This document shows, piece by piece, positions 54,595 to 63,527 of a stretch of 64,000 nucleotides of DNA (within the stretch, counting starts at the first letter, position 1; the number at the start of each line of letters is the position of its first letter). A model generated the notes under the pieces. The model was given only the letters and a program-made list of their open reading frames with translations. It did not search any database and had not been told where the DNA came from. The stretch spans positions 3,100,001 through 3,164,000 of the forward strand of contig NZ_CP126095.1 in the NCBI RefSeq assembly GCF_030123105.1. Direction: 5' to 3'. The stretch is from Paenibacillus sp. G2S3 (GTDB taxonomy: Bacteria > Bacillota > Bacilli > Paenibacillales > Paenibacillaceae). A program made the translations under genes and the position numbers.

Positions 54595-56154
54595 ATGAAC
54601 TACAGAATTTTTAGAAAAATGCTTCTTACCACACTTGCCACCCTGATGTTAAGTGTTTTGCTTCTTCCGGTTTTAACTTCAGCCAAGACAGCTGTACCTA
54701 AGCATACTGGGTCATTTTATGTGAATGATTTTGCGAATGTGATCGACGAAAAAGCTGAGAATTACATGGTGAACTATGGGATTCGATTACATCAGGATAC
54801 GGGCGCTCAAGTCGTAGTGGTGACAGTCGATTCTACAAATGGAGTTTCGATGGAAGAGTATGCAACTTCTCTATTCAATAGCTGGGGCGTAGGCGCTGCG
54901 GATAAGAATAACGGGCTTCTATTGCTGCTTTCTATAAAAGATGATGACTACTGGGCGGTACAAGGTAAGGGTATTGAGGACACGTTACCTAACAGTAAGA
55001 TTAAAGAAATTCTCTCTCAATATCTTGAGCCGGATTTTGCAGCTAAAACTTATAGTAATGGTGCACGTAAAACTTATGGCGCTTTTATTCAAGCTATGGG
55101 TGGGACCTGGGTGGAAAATGTCGGCACCAAAAACTATGTATCCGATAATGCCGGTGTACTCAAAAAAGTGACAAAGGATTATTTGAACGAATCTAGCAAT
55201 AGATATAAAACTACAACTGGTAGTGGGATTTATGTGGTTACTGTTAAGAACGCAGGAGATAAAACACTTCAGGATTATACTTACATGAAGTTTGCCTCTG
55301 TTGCTGCTGGCCCTAAGGATGTCATGCTCGTACTAGACATTGGTGGAGACAACTATCATGTTCTGCAAGGGAAGGACATCGACAAGGTTCTAACTAACGA
55401 TGCAATCAGTAATATTTTGAATACCGTACTTGAGCCCCAATTTGTGAAAAAAGATTACGGAACGGGAGCTACGGCGACTTCCAATGCTTTGTACAGTTTC
55501 TTGTTGGCAAGAGCAGATCATTCCGTTGGAGCGACGGGAGCTACAGGAACTACTGGAAATAGTGGAGGCACTACTGCATCCAATTCTTCCTCTACAACCA
55601 CTTCAGCAAAGGAGACCAGTGTTAGTGTAGGCAAAGGTCTTCTAATTTACTTATTGATATTTGCTCCGCTCATACTGTTCGGATATGGTCTTTCACGTCG
55701 CAATAAATATATTGAAATGTACGGTTTGCCATTTAATCCGTATAGCCCAAGAAATATACGTCGATATGGGAATTGGTACGGTCAAGCAGATTACGGTTAT
55801 GGTAGACGTTGGCACAGACGTTATAATCAACGTCAACATCATCATCATAGAAACACATCATCAAATAACTCACAGTCAAGCTTCTGGGGAAACAGTGGAG
55901 GAGGAGGATCTACTAGAGGTGGTGGTGCAGGACGTTATTCCTCAAGTAACGAGAACCATGGTGGTGGAGGTTCCAGCAGTGGCGGAGGTGCAGGAAGACA
56001 TTCTTCAAGCTCTTCAAGCTCTTCAAGCTCTTCCAGCAGTAGTTACTCTGACGATGATAGAGGTTCATCAGGTGGAGGAGGTTATTCCGGCGGTGGCGGA
56101 TCATCTGGTGGTGGAGGTAGCGCTAGCAGTGGTGGCGGAGCGGGTAGACACTAA
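54595..56154 (+). CDS. TPM-domain (YgcG-like) surface protein with Gly/Ser/His-rich tail
   Basis: 519 aa. A signal peptide (LATLMLSVLLLPVLTSA) is followed by two TPM domains (about residues 35-165 and 178-315; FYVNDFANVIDEKAE and NYVSDNAGVLKKVTK). A Thr/Ser linker, one membrane helix (GLLIYLLIFAPLILFGYGL) and a cytoplasmic tail follow. The tail is low-complexity with QRQHHHHR, a run of 14 Ser, and three GGGAGR(Y/H) units, the last at the C-terminus. TPM proteins are thought to be envelope or chaperone-like factors. The ATG at 54595 follows GGAGGTACAT. Confidence 0.85.
   Translation: MNYRIFRKMLLTTLATLMLSVLLLPVLTSAKTAVPKHTGSFYVNDFANVIDEKAENYMVNYGIRLHQDTGAQVVVVTVDSTNGVSMEEYATSLFNSWGVGAADKNNGLLLLLSIKDDDYWAVQGKGIEDTLPNSKIKEILSQYLEPDFAAKTYSNGARKTYGAFIQAMGGTWVENVGTKNYVSDNAGVLKKVTKDYLNESSNRYKTTTGSGIYVVTVKNAGDKTLQDYTYMKFASVAAGPKDVMLVLDIGGDNYHVLQGKDIDKVLTNDAISNILNTVLEPQFVKKDYGTGATATSNALYSFLLARADHSVGATGATGTTGNSGGTTASNSSSTTTSAKETSVSVGKGLLIYLLIFAPLILFGYGLSRRNKYIEMYGLPFNPYSPRNIRRYGNWYGQADYGYGRRWHRRYNQRQHHHHRNTSSNNSQSSFWGNSGGGGSTRGGGAGRYSSSNENHGGGGSSSGGGAGRHSSSSSSSSSSSSSSYSDDDRGSSGGGGYSGGGGSSGGGGSASSGGGAGRH
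56002..56037 (+). repeat. 9-base tandem repeat encoding a serine run
   Basis: TCTTCAAGC occurs three times exactly and once as TCTTCCAGC. It is in frame within the TPM gene, so slippage would change the Ser-run length without a frameshift. Confidence 0.85.
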
Positions 56155-56169
56155 AAAGTTTGAAGATGA

Positions 56170-56209
56170 GCAGGTTTCCGGGTTATCCGAAACCTGCTTG
56201 TTTTGTTTT
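56170..56209 (+). terminator. Terminator after the TPM gene
   Basis: Stem GCAGGTTTC with GAAACCTGC, then TTGTTTTGTTTT. Confidence 0.85.
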
Positions 56210-56329
56210 AGGAGGTTACTTATTTGTTTTAGGTTGTTACTTAATAGTAACTTTTCATAAAATTTATCGTCTATGATAAAGTTAGACATTTATTTTCAAA
56301 TTCCGTAATAGTCAGGGAGGAAAAAAGAA

Positions 56330-57445
56330 GTGAGCACTTCATCATTACCTCAACGTTCCACCGTACGCAAAAAGAAGCCAACAAAAAAACGTAAGAAACG
56401 GAGCTTTTTCCGAACACTATCCAAAGTGTTTTTATTCTGCTTAATTTTGTTGATTGCTGGAGGCGGTTGGTTTTACTTTGCACCTTCGGCTAAAAATCTG
56501 CGCTATTCAATCGCTGATACACTGATTACAACACAGCACCGCTACATGGCTAAATATATTATTGGTGAGGACGGATTAAAGAACAGAGTGACTGAATATA
56601 GTGCCCAATTTGAAGAGATGGGGGTCGAAAAGGACACACATACCATCACTCCTGAACCAGAAGTAAAAGAGAAACCACTGGTCGAGATAGAAAATGTCTC
56701 AGGTAGTGGATATTCCGGATATGTCATGATCGTTAATGATCCTACTAAAGTCCGTTTGGGAATTCCAGATAAGGTAGGATCAGGTGAGAAAGTAACTAGC
56801 ATGGTGAAGCGTACAGGTGCTATTGCGGGCGTTAACGGTGGCGGATTCGCTGATCCCAACTGGAAAGGTAACGGGTTTAAACCTATCGGCATTGTGATCT
56901 CACAAGGTAAGTTATATTACAACGGTCTCGGTGGCAAGAAATCCACGCAAATCGTAGGTCTTGATAAACAAGGGAAGATGGTTGCTGGAAATTATACTTT
57001 AGACGAGATCAATAAAATGGGTGTTCAGGAGGCAGTAACTTTTAGTCCCCGTCTAATCGTCAATGGAAAAGGATTGATTAAGAACGCGGCTGAAGGTTGG
57101 GGAATTGCACCAAGAACAGCGATGGGCCAGCGAGCTGACGGAGCGATTATATTTGTTATTATTGATGGAAGACAGCCCACTTATAGTATTGGGGCAAATC
57201 TATACGATGTGCAGCAAATCCTTCTTAAGCATGGAGCAGTGATTGCTGCCAATTTGGATGGAGGTTCTTCTACTGTGCTGGTAAAAGACAACGAGATTAT
57301 GAACAAACCATCCTCTCAGTATGGGGAACGATACTTGCCTACGGCTTTTCTGGTATTTGAGCACCCAGAGCAGATTGATATGCCGAATATTTGGAAGGGG
57401 CTTGACCCCTCCAAAATTGATGCTGCTAAGAAGCGTACACGCTAA
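56330..57445 (+). CDS. Phosphodiester glycosidase (NAGPA) domain protein
   Basis: 371 aa. A very basic cytoplasmic start (RKKKPTKKRKKRS) and one membrane anchor (VFLFCLILLIAGGGWFYFA) precede a NAGPA domain: GAIAGVNGGGFADPNWKGNG, AVTFSPRLIVNGKG, APRTAMGQRADGAIIFVIIDGR and AANLDGGSSTVLV. This domain hydrolyses GlcNAc-1-phosphodiesters; in Gram-positives it is linked to wall teichoic acid or exopolysaccharide. GTG start after AGGGAGG. Confidence 0.87.
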   Translation: MSTSSLPQRSTVRKKKPTKKRKKRSFFRTLSKVFLFCLILLIAGGGWFYFAPSAKNLRYSIADTLITTQHRYMAKYIIGEDGLKNRVTEYSAQFEEMGVEKDTHTITPEPEVKEKPLVEIENVSGSGYSGYVMIVNDPTKVRLGIPDKVGSGEKVTSMVKRTGAIAGVNGGGFADPNWKGNGFKPIGIVISQGKLYYNGLGGKKSTQIVGLDKQGKMVAGNYTLDEINKMGVQEAVTFSPRLIVNGKGLIKNAAEGWGIAPRTAMGQRADGAIIFVIIDGRQPTYSIGANLYDVQQILLKHGAVIAANLDGGSSTVLVKDNEIMNKPSSQYGERYLPTAFLVFEHPEQIDMPNIWKGLDPSKIDAAKKRTR

Positions 57446-57466
57446 AGCACTCTTAAGCAGTAAATA

Positions 57467-57481
57467 AGATAAGGATTATCT
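57467..57481. promoter_or_regulatory. Palindrome upstream of the LysR gene
   Basis: AGATAA-GGA-TTATCT, a perfect inverted repeat that could be the LysR autoregulatory site (T-N11-A type). Placement only. Confidence 0.4.
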
Positions 57482-57567
57482 TGGATTGCCATATGAAAAT
57501 ATGCTACGATATCACCTAGCATGAAACAGAATACAGAACTAACAGGTCTGGAACAGGGGGAATAGGA

Positions 57568-58500
57568 GTGACGTTGCAACAACTCCGCTACGCTATCGAA
57601 ATTGCAAATAGTGGCTCCATGAATGAGGCAGCAAAGAAGCTCTTTGTTTCTCAACCGAGCCTGTCCAATGCCATTAAAGAGTTAGAAAGTGAACTGGGGA
57701 TTACGATCTTTGAGCGAACTAACCGTGGAATCAGTATTTCCGTTGAGGGAATGGAATTCCTGGGTTATGCCCGCCAAATCATTGAACAGACAGAGCTTAT
57801 GGAGAATCGTTATACGGGGAAAAAACGCAGTCCGATCTATTTTTCCATCTCCACGCAGCACTACGCTTTTGTGGTTGACGCCTTTGTAAATCTCATGAAG
57901 CACAATGACGTCTCAGAATACAATTTTAGCTTAAGAGAGACGCAAACCTACGAGATTATCGAAGATGTACGTACCTTGCGTAGTGATTTAGGAATTCTTT
58001 ATATTAACGAGAGTAACTATAAGCATATGAATAAGCTGTTTAGTGATGGTAATCTGAAATTCACACCACTCTTTAATACCGATCCACATCTTTATGTTCG
58101 AACCGGACATCCGCTTGCTCATAAGGAAGTCATTACACAGAATGATATTGTGCCGTTCCCTTATATTACTTTTGAACAGGGTGAGAACAATTCACTGCAT
58201 TTCTCGGAGGAAATGTTAAGCTTTTCACAAATTGAGAAGAATATTAAGGTGAATGACCGGGCGACACTGACCAATTTATTAATGGGTACAGATTGCTATA
58301 CGGTAGGCACAGGAATTCTGGCATCTGATCTAAATGGAGATGGACTGAAGACGATCCCTTTTGAGAGCAATGAAGTATTTACGGTTGGCTGGATAGCGCA
58401 TAAAGATCGCAGACCGAGTGTAATGGCATCTAAGTATATTGAGATTTTGAATGACCTGGTTTCAGGAAGTTATTTTGATCTAAATCATTTTTTACTATAG
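57568..58500 (+). CDS. LysR-family regulator of the MetE-like genes
   Basis: 310 aa. HTH MTLQQLRYAIEIANSGSMNEAAKKLFVSQPSLSNAIKELE and substrate-binding domain with a CysB/MetR-like type of order (FSISTQHYAFVVDAFV, DLGILYINESNYK). GTG start after AGGGGGAATAGG. It is followed 16 bp later, on the same strand, by the MetE-like genes, so it likely controls methionine-synthase expression. I found no S-box, which usually controls yxjG/H in Bacillus. Confidence 0.85.
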   Translation: MTLQQLRYAIEIANSGSMNEAAKKLFVSQPSLSNAIKELESELGITIFERTNRGISISVEGMEFLGYARQIIEQTELMENRYTGKKRSPIYFSISTQHYAFVVDAFVNLMKHNDVSEYNFSLRETQTYEIIEDVRTLRSDLGILYINESNYKHMNKLFSDGNLKFTPLFNTDPHLYVRTGHPLAHKEVITQNDIVPFPYITFEQGENNSLHFSEEMLSFSQIEKNIKVNDRATLTNLLMGTDCYTVGTGILASDLNGDGLKTIPFESNEVFTVGWIAHKDRRPSVMASKYIEILNDLVSGSYFDLNHFLL

Positions 58501-58516
58501 CAGTAGGAGGATCGGT

Positions 58517-59626
58517 ATGATTAGACCCGTAATTGGCACCCAGAGAAATGCTCCACCCTTTCGCTACGATATCGTTGGCAGCTTCTTACGAACGGATGAG
58601 ATTAAAGCGGCCCGCCTCCAATATGACAATGGTGAAATCACGGGCAGTCAGCTTCATGAAATAGAGAATCTTGAAATCACCAACCTACTGGAACTACAAA
58701 AAGAAGTAGGCTTATTGGCGGTTACAGATGGCGAATTTCGCCGTTCCTGGTGGCATCTTGATTTCTTTGTAGGGATTAAAGGGACGGAGAAGATTAACTT
58801 AAATCAAGGAAGAGCGGAAGCGGCTCAGCGCGCGGAATCTTTTCGAATTGTGGACCGAATTGCCTTTGAAGATCATCCGATGATCGAGCAATTTATCGCT
58901 CTGAAGCAAATGGCTGGAGACCGAATTCCGAAAATGACGATCCCTTCACCTGCTTTATTTCACTTTGTGGAGGAGTTTAACGGGAATGAGGTTTACCCGG
59001 ATCAGGAAACCCTATTCCAAGATATTATTGCTGTTTACCGTACTGCAATCCAAGCGTTTTATGATGCGGGCTGCCGCTACCTTCAGTTAGACGATACAAC
59101 TTGGGGAACGCTGTGCAGTGGCAGACATCGAGCACATTTACGAAGTAGAGGTACAGATCCAGATCAATTGGCTAAGGATTACGTTAGGCTGATCAATGAG
59201 AGTATTGCCAATCGTCCGGATGATATGACAATCGCGCTTCACGTATGCCGAGGGAATTTTCGCTCCACTTGGTTCGCTGCTGGTGGTTATGAGCCTGTGG
59301 CTGAAGAGCTTTTTTCGAATACTAAAGTGGATGCTTTCTTCTTGGAATATGATAATGAGCGGGCGGGTGATTTTGAACCCTTACGTTTTATTAAAGATCA
59401 ATTTGTGGTATTGGGACTAGTAACTACGAAACATGGTGGTCTTGAGAGCAAAGAACAGCTTAAAGCGCGTATTGAAGAAGCGGCACAATATGTTGATATT
59501 GAGAAGCTTTGCTTAAGTCCTCAATGTGGATTTGCTTCCACCGAGGAAGGAAATATCCTAACTGAGGAAGAACAGTGGGATAAAATACGTCTCGTAATTG
59601 AAACAGCCCAAGAGGTTTGGGTATAA
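58517..59626 (+). CDS. Cobalamin-independent methionine synthase-like protein 1 (YxjG/YxjH family)
   Basis: 369 aa TIM-barrel homologous to the catalytic C-terminal half of MetE, the YxjG/YxjH type. Conserved DGEFRRSWWHLDFF near residue 75, DDTTWGTLC, HVCRGNFRST and SPQCGFAST, with Cys and His zinc ligands in the last two. It probably transfers a methyl group to homocysteine or a related thiol from an unknown donor. Paired with a paralogue downstream. Confidence 0.85.
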   Translation: MIRPVIGTQRNAPPFRYDIVGSFLRTDEIKAARLQYDNGEITGSQLHEIENLEITNLLELQKEVGLLAVTDGEFRRSWWHLDFFVGIKGTEKINLNQGRAEAAQRAESFRIVDRIAFEDHPMIEQFIALKQMAGDRIPKMTIPSPALFHFVEEFNGNEVYPDQETLFQDIIAVYRTAIQAFYDAGCRYLQLDDTTWGTLCSGRHRAHLRSRGTDPDQLAKDYVRLINESIANRPDDMTIALHVCRGNFRSTWFAAGGYEPVAEELFSNTKVDAFFLEYDNERAGDFEPLRFIKDQFVVLGLVTTKHGGLESKEQLKARIEEAAQYVDIEKLCLSPQCGFASTEEGNILTEEEQWDKIRLVIETAQEVWV

Positions 59627-59640
59627 ATAAATGATCTCTG

Positions 59641-59683
59641 GTGGCCTGCTATAGCGTAAGCTTATGGTAGGCCATAGTTTTTA
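59641..59683 (+). terminator. Terminator between the MetE-like genes
   Basis: Stem GGCCTGCTAT with ATGGTAGGCC, then GTTTTT. It suggests separate control of the second paralogue. Confidence 0.75.
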
Positions 59684-59760
59684 GGAGTTACCTGCCTTTG
59701 ATGCTGAAGTGCTATAGTGAATGCAACAGAACAAGCACAGAAATCAAGGAGGCTGACCCC

Positions 59761-60888
59761 ATGAGTACGATTCAAACGGGAAAACAAAGAACGGAAGTAC
59801 CCTTTAGAGTAGATATAGTAGGCAGCTTCTTACGCCCGGAAACGATTAAGAGAGCTCGCGTTCAATTTCAAAACAATGAAATCACGGCAGACGAATTGCG
59901 TAAGGTTGAAGATACGGAGATTGCCAGAGTCGTAAAAAAGCAAAAAGACGTAGGATTAAAAGGGGTAACAGACGGCGAATTCCGCCGTTCTTGGTGGCAT
60001 TTAGACTTCATGTGGGGTCTGGAAGGCGTAACTAAGAAAGTTAGCAAAGAAGGCTATCTATTCAATGGCATTGAGACTAGAGCGGAAACGGCAATTCTAT
60101 CAGGCAAGATTCGTGGGACGAATCATCTTATGATAGACGATTACAGACAACTAGTTAGTATTGCTGGGAAGGATGTAGTAGCGCGTCAAACGATTCCTTC
60201 TCCAGCACAATTTCTTGCTGAGCTACAGCGGAATCATCAGACTACTGCAGCTGTTTACGACAACCAAGATGAACTAGTTGCAGATATTGCAGCAGCATAT
60301 CGTGAAGTGATTCGCGACTTCTACGAGGCAGGTTGCCGTAATCTGCAGTTGGACGATTGCACATGGGGCATGCTCTGTGACAAAGGGTATTGGGAAGCCC
60401 GGCAAAAGGAAGGTGTGAATGTTAACGAAATTGCTAAATTGTATGCTTTAGTAAACAATGAAGCGATTAAAGATCATCCTGCTGACATGGTCATCACTAT
60501 GCATGTATGCCGTGGAAACTACGCTTCCACATGGGCGGCTTCCGGTGGTTACGAGCCAATCGCAGAAGTGTTATTCGGAACTGTAGATGTAGATGGGTTC
60601 TATCTGGAGTTTGATACGGATCGGGCGGGTGATTTTGCACCATTAAGATTTATTAAGGACCAACAGGTTGTTCTCGGCTTGTTCAGTTCGAAGACAGGTG
60701 AGCTTGAGAATAAAGAAGAGATCGTGGAGCGTATTAAAGAAGCGGCACAGTATGTTAACATCAATCAGCTGTGCCTAAGCCCGCAATGTGGTTTTGCTTC
60801 TACCGAAGAGGGAAACCATTTGACAGATCAACAACAGTGGGACAAACTGCAATTTATTAAAGAGATTGCGGATGAAATTTGGCATTAA
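59761..60888 (+). CDS. Cobalamin-independent methionine synthase-like protein 2 (YxjG/YxjH family)
   Basis: 375 aa paralogue of the preceding gene with the same motifs: DGEFRRSWWHLDFM, LDDCTWGMLC, MHVCRGNYAST and CLSPQCGFAST. It has a longer insert near residues 85-115. The ATG at 59761 lies after AAGGAGG; the frame is open to 59698 without a site. Bacillus also keeps two adjacent copies. Exact division of labour is unknown. Confidence 0.87.
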   Translation: MSTIQTGKQRTEVPFRVDIVGSFLRPETIKRARVQFQNNEITADELRKVEDTEIARVVKKQKDVGLKGVTDGEFRRSWWHLDFMWGLEGVTKKVSKEGYLFNGIETRAETAILSGKIRGTNHLMIDDYRQLVSIAGKDVVARQTIPSPAQFLAELQRNHQTTAAVYDNQDELVADIAAAYREVIRDFYEAGCRNLQLDDCTWGMLCDKGYWEARQKEGVNVNEIAKLYALVNNEAIKDHPADMVITMHVCRGNYASTWAASGGYEPIAEVLFGTVDVDGFYLEFDTDRAGDFAPLRFIKDQQVVLGLFSSKTGELENKEEIVERIKEAAQYVNINQLCLSPQCGFASTEEGNHLTDQQQWDKLQFIKEIADEIWH

Positions 60889-60904
60889 TTTAATAAATAC
60901 TAGC

Positions 60905-60933
60905 AGGCTCCTGACGATTCAGGGGCCTTTTTT
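60905..60933 (+). terminator. Terminator after the second MetE-like gene
   Basis: Stem AGGCTCCTG with CAGGGGCCT, then T-run. Confidence 0.85.
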
Positions 60934-61053
60934 ATGCGTGTATTTTGACAGCTTAGAGGATTAACCTACCAGCGGACTTTACTAGAGCTATTAAACAAGG
61001 GTATAATAAGTAACAATTGTTTTTAATTCATGTTGAAAGAGAGCGGGAACAAT

Positions 61054-61773
61054 ATGGGTCGTAAGTGGAATAATATTAAGGAAAAAAAAGCCTCCAAAGA
61101 CGCCAACACAAGTCGCGTTTATGCAAAGTTTGGTGTTGAGATTTATGTAGCAGCCAAGAAAGGTGAACCCGATCCAGAAGCAAACCGGGCCTTGAAGGTT
61201 GTATTAGAACGTGCAAAAACTTACAATGTACCAAAAGCGATTATTGACCGCGCGATGGATAAAGCCAAAGGCAGCGGTGATGAGAATTATGAAGAGCTTC
61301 GTTACGAAGGATTTGGACCTAACGGTTCGATGATCATCGTCGATGCACTTACGAATAACGTTAATCGTACAGCACCTTTGATCCGTTCTACCTTCAGTAA
61401 AAATGGCGGTAATATGGGCGTCAGCGGATCCGTAGCTTACATGTTTGACTCCACAGCTGTTATCGGTGTGGAAGGTAAAACTGCCGATGAAGTGATTGAG
61501 ATGATGTTCGATGCTGAGCTTGATGTACGTGATGTACTGGAAGAGGATGAAGCGGTTATCGTGTATGCTGAACCTGATCAGTTCCATGCCGTACAAGAAG
61601 TGTTCAAGAATGCAGGAATCACCGAATTTACTGTTGCTGAGCTTAACATGCTTCCACAGAACTATGTAACGCTTCCTGAAGATGCTCAAGCCCAGTTCGA
61701 GAAATTGATTGATGCATTAGAAGATTTGGAAGATGTTCAACAAGTGTATCATAACGTAGATTCTGAGGACTAA
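61054..61773 (+). CDS. yeeI: YebC/PmpR-family protein YeeI
   Basis: 239 aa. [27 protein letters not shown] is the YebC/TACO1 start, followed by [26 protein letters not shown] and [13 protein letters not shown]. The C-terminal [29 protein letters not shown] closely matches Bacillus YeeI. Members act as translation-activating or transcriptional factors, and recent work links YebC to relief of ribosome stalling at prolines. The ATG at 61054 is chosen; the earlier ATG at 61030 lies outside the conserved start. Confidence 0.93.
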   Translation: MGRKWNNIKEKKASKDANTSRVYAKFGVEIYVAAKKGEPDPEANRALKVVLERAKTYNVPKAIIDRAMDKAKGSGDENYEELRYEGFGPNGSMIIVDALTNNVNRTAPLIRSTFSKNGGNMGVSGSVAYMFDSTAVIGVEGKTADEVIEMMFDAELDVRDVLEEDEAVIVYAEPDQFHAVQEVFKNAGITEFTVAELNMLPQNYVTLPEDAQAQFEKLIDALEDLEDVQQVYHNVDSED

Positions 61774-61787
61774 GAATAACATATAAC

Positions 61788-61869
61788 AAGGCGATGGAGT
61801 TCGCCTCAACTGTCTTTTCAGACTAATGACTCCTACCAGAGTGAGCTTCACTGGTAGGAGTCTGTTTTG
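61788..61869 (+). promoter_or_regulatory. Fluoride riboswitch (crcB motif) with terminator platform
   Basis: AAGGCGATGGAGTTCGCC (P1-like stem with the conserved GGCGATGG) is followed by TCAACTGTC...GACTAATGACTCC and CTACC, the consensus order of the fluoride aptamer. The GACTCCTACCAG arm (61828) then pairs with CTGGTAGGAGTC (61852-61863) before TGTTTTG. GGAG in the first loop can pair with CTCC, the pseudoknot that competes with the terminator. It precedes a CLC-F gene. Confidence 0.92.
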
Positions 61870-61911
61870 TTGCCAGAGACTAATTTATAATTGACTTTGG
61901 GAGTTGCTGTT

Positions 61912-63222
61912 ATGAATCAATGGTCTGCACGATGGTATGAATTCGTTAAGAAAAGAAGTCATTTTGCACTTTGGAGTACCTTTATCAAATGGATTGTACT
62001 CGGAAGTGTGGTTGGATTCTTATCAGGAACTGCCTCGGCTTTCTTTCTAAAAAGCTTAGACTACGTAACAGATGTACGTTTAGAGCATCCATGGCTACTT
62101 TACTTGCTGCCCCTTGGAGGGGTACTTGTTAGTTTCTTATATATGCGTTATGGGAAAAACAGCGCTAAAGGAAATAACCTTATTTTAGAACAAATTCAAG
62201 ATGGTAACGAGACCATTCCTTTACGGATGGCACCCTTAGTATTGTTCGGGACACTAGTAACTCACTTGTTTGGCGGATCTGCCGGGCGTGAGGGAACAGC
62301 TGTACAAATGGGAGGAAGCCTCGCGGAGTGGTTTGGAAAGCTGATCAAAATCAGCCCGCTGGATCGTAAGATTCTGTTAATGTGCGGGATTAGTGGAGGC
62401 TTTGGCTCTATTTTCGGAACACCGCTGGCTGGAACCTTATTTGGTCTAGAGGTAGTAACCATTGGACTTATCAGCCAACGGGCATTACTTCCATGTTTTG
62501 TAGCTAGCTTTGTTGGTGATTTGGTGACCACTCGATTCTGGGGCGTTCATCATACTCACTATGTAGTGAATGAATTTCCAGCCTTAAGTTTAATGATTAT
62601 TCTAAAAGTGGTACTTGCTTCTGTAATTTTTGGAATCGTGAGTATGCTTTTCAGTGAACTGACTCATTTTCTAAAAAGAACCTTCACCGCCATGATAAGC
62701 AATCCAATGATAAAAGGTGCTGTAGGTGGATTAATTATCATTGCGTTAGTATTCCTTGTAGGGTCCCGTGATTACTTGGGCCTCGGAATTCCATTAATCA
62801 AGGATTCTTTTGAGGGAGATGTCTCGCCGTTCGCTTTTTTATGGAAGCTGATCTTTACCGCCTTTACCTTAGGAACAGGATTTCAGGGTGGTGAGGTTAC
62901 CCCGCTATTTGCGATTGGTGCCACACTAGGCAATGCTTTGGCTGGAATCTTACATGTATATGGACCGTTTTTGGCTGCCCTCGGTTTTATTGCTGTTTTT
63001 TGTGGAGCTACGAGCACGCCTATCGCTTGCTTTTTAATGGGGATCGAGCTGTTTGGTTCAGAGGGTGCTGTATACATGTTCATTGCTTGTGTGGTGAGTT
63101 ATTTATTCTCCGGGCATAGTAGTATTTATACTTCGCAGCTTATTGGTGTATCGAAGAGTCAGCTCATTCCAATCCCTCAAGGGACTAGGATAAGTAATGT
63201 AAAACGACCTCGCAAAAAATAA
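61912..63222 (+). CDS. CLC-F type fluoride/proton antiporter
   Basis: 436 aa CLC-family membrane protein with about ten or more helices. It differs from chloride CLCs at the anion-binding loop: KGNNLI (87-91) replaces GSGIP, giving Asn instead of the central Ser. GREGT (125-129, gating E127) replaces GREGP. GGEVTPLF (E328, T330) is typical of fluoride exporters. A fluoride riboswitch immediately upstream confirms the substrate. The ATG at 61912 follows TTGGGAG; the longer frame to 61891 is not needed. It exports fluoride to protect metabolism. Confidence 0.92.
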   Translation: MNQWSARWYEFVKKRSHFALWSTFIKWIVLGSVVGFLSGTASAFFLKSLDYVTDVRLEHPWLLYLLPLGGVLVSFLYMRYGKNSAKGNNLILEQIQDGNETIPLRMAPLVLFGTLVTHLFGGSAGREGTAVQMGGSLAEWFGKLIKISPLDRKILLMCGISGGFGSIFGTPLAGTLFGLEVVTIGLISQRALLPCFVASFVGDLVTTRFWGVHHTHYVVNEFPALSLMIILKVVLASVIFGIVSMLFSELTHFLKRTFTAMISNPMIKGAVGGLIIIALVFLVGSRDYLGLGIPLIKDSFEGDVSPFAFLWKLIFTAFTLGTGFQGGEVTPLFAIGATLGNALAGILHVYGPFLAALGFIAVFCGATSTPIACFLMGIELFGSEGAVYMFIACVVSYLFSGHSSIYTSQLIGVSKSQLIPIPQGTRISNVKRPRKK

Positions 63223-63241
63223 CAACATTTCCCCCTCTAAG

Positions 63242-63270
63242 TTGACAAGTAACGGCATGCGTTTTAAACT
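63242..63270 (+). promoter_or_regulatory. Promoter of a small transcription unit downstream of the CLC-F gene
   Basis: -35 TTGACA (63242) and -10 TAAACT (63265), 17 bases apart. Confidence 0.6.
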
Positions 63271-63296
63271 GTTACCAAACGAAGGGATGGTTTAAC

Positions 63297-63383
63297 ATGA
63301 TTCATGTAGAAACTGTAAAGTTATATACCAGAGGCTGCTCCGAACAAACGGATACAAACGATGAAACGTTGTCCGGAGCTTAA
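63297..63383 (+). CDS. Candidate 28-aa small protein or leader peptide
   Basis: MIHVETVKLYTRGCSEQTDT, then NDETLSGA and TAA. GAAGGGATGG lies 6-14 bases upstream of the ATG. The frame lies between a promoter (63242) and a long hairpin (63408-63473) plus terminator, and its codons contain GGCTGCTCCG pairing with CCGGAGCTT. It is too short for family recognition. Confidence 0.45.
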   Translation: MIHVETVKLYTRGCSEQTDTNDETLSGA

Positions 63384-63407
63384 TCAAAAGCGTATTGCTT
63401 TTATATC

Positions 63408-63473
63408 ATCGAATGATAGCGGGTCCGAATTAGCGTGAAATGTCATGCTTGTTTGGTTATGCTATCTTTCGAT
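63408..63473 (+). ncRNA. Long structured hairpin, candidate regulatory RNA element
   Basis: Outer stem ATCGAATGATAGC (63408) with GCTATCTTTCGAT (63461), 12 bp with one mismatch. Inner pairing AGCGTGA with TCATGCT around AATG (63432-63449), plus CCGAA/TTTGG. No known family is recognised. Confidence 0.5.
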
Positions 63474-63486
63474 GTTAATGATTAAG

Positions 63487-63520
63487 AGGCTGTAGACAAT
63501 TTTCGTCTACAGCCTTTTGT
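63487..63520 (+). terminator. Terminator of the small transcription unit
   Basis: Stem AGGCTGTAGAC with GTCTACAGCCT, loop of seven, then TTTTGTG. Confidence 0.85.
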
Positions 63521-63527
63521 GTTATAT

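Noticed and set aside
55661..56260. 199-aa frame overlapping the TPM gene on the same strand
   Set aside because: It lies in the shifted frame of the Gly/Ser/His-rich tail, has odd Val/Glu repeats produced by the GGA/GGT runs, and has no ribosome site.
57446..57567. S-box (SAM) riboswitch before the LysR and MetE-like genes
   Set aside because: None of the conserved S-box blocks is visible in the short interval.
61204..61689. 161-aa minus-strand frame
   Set aside because: It is fully antisense to yeeI, whose sequence is strongly conserved.
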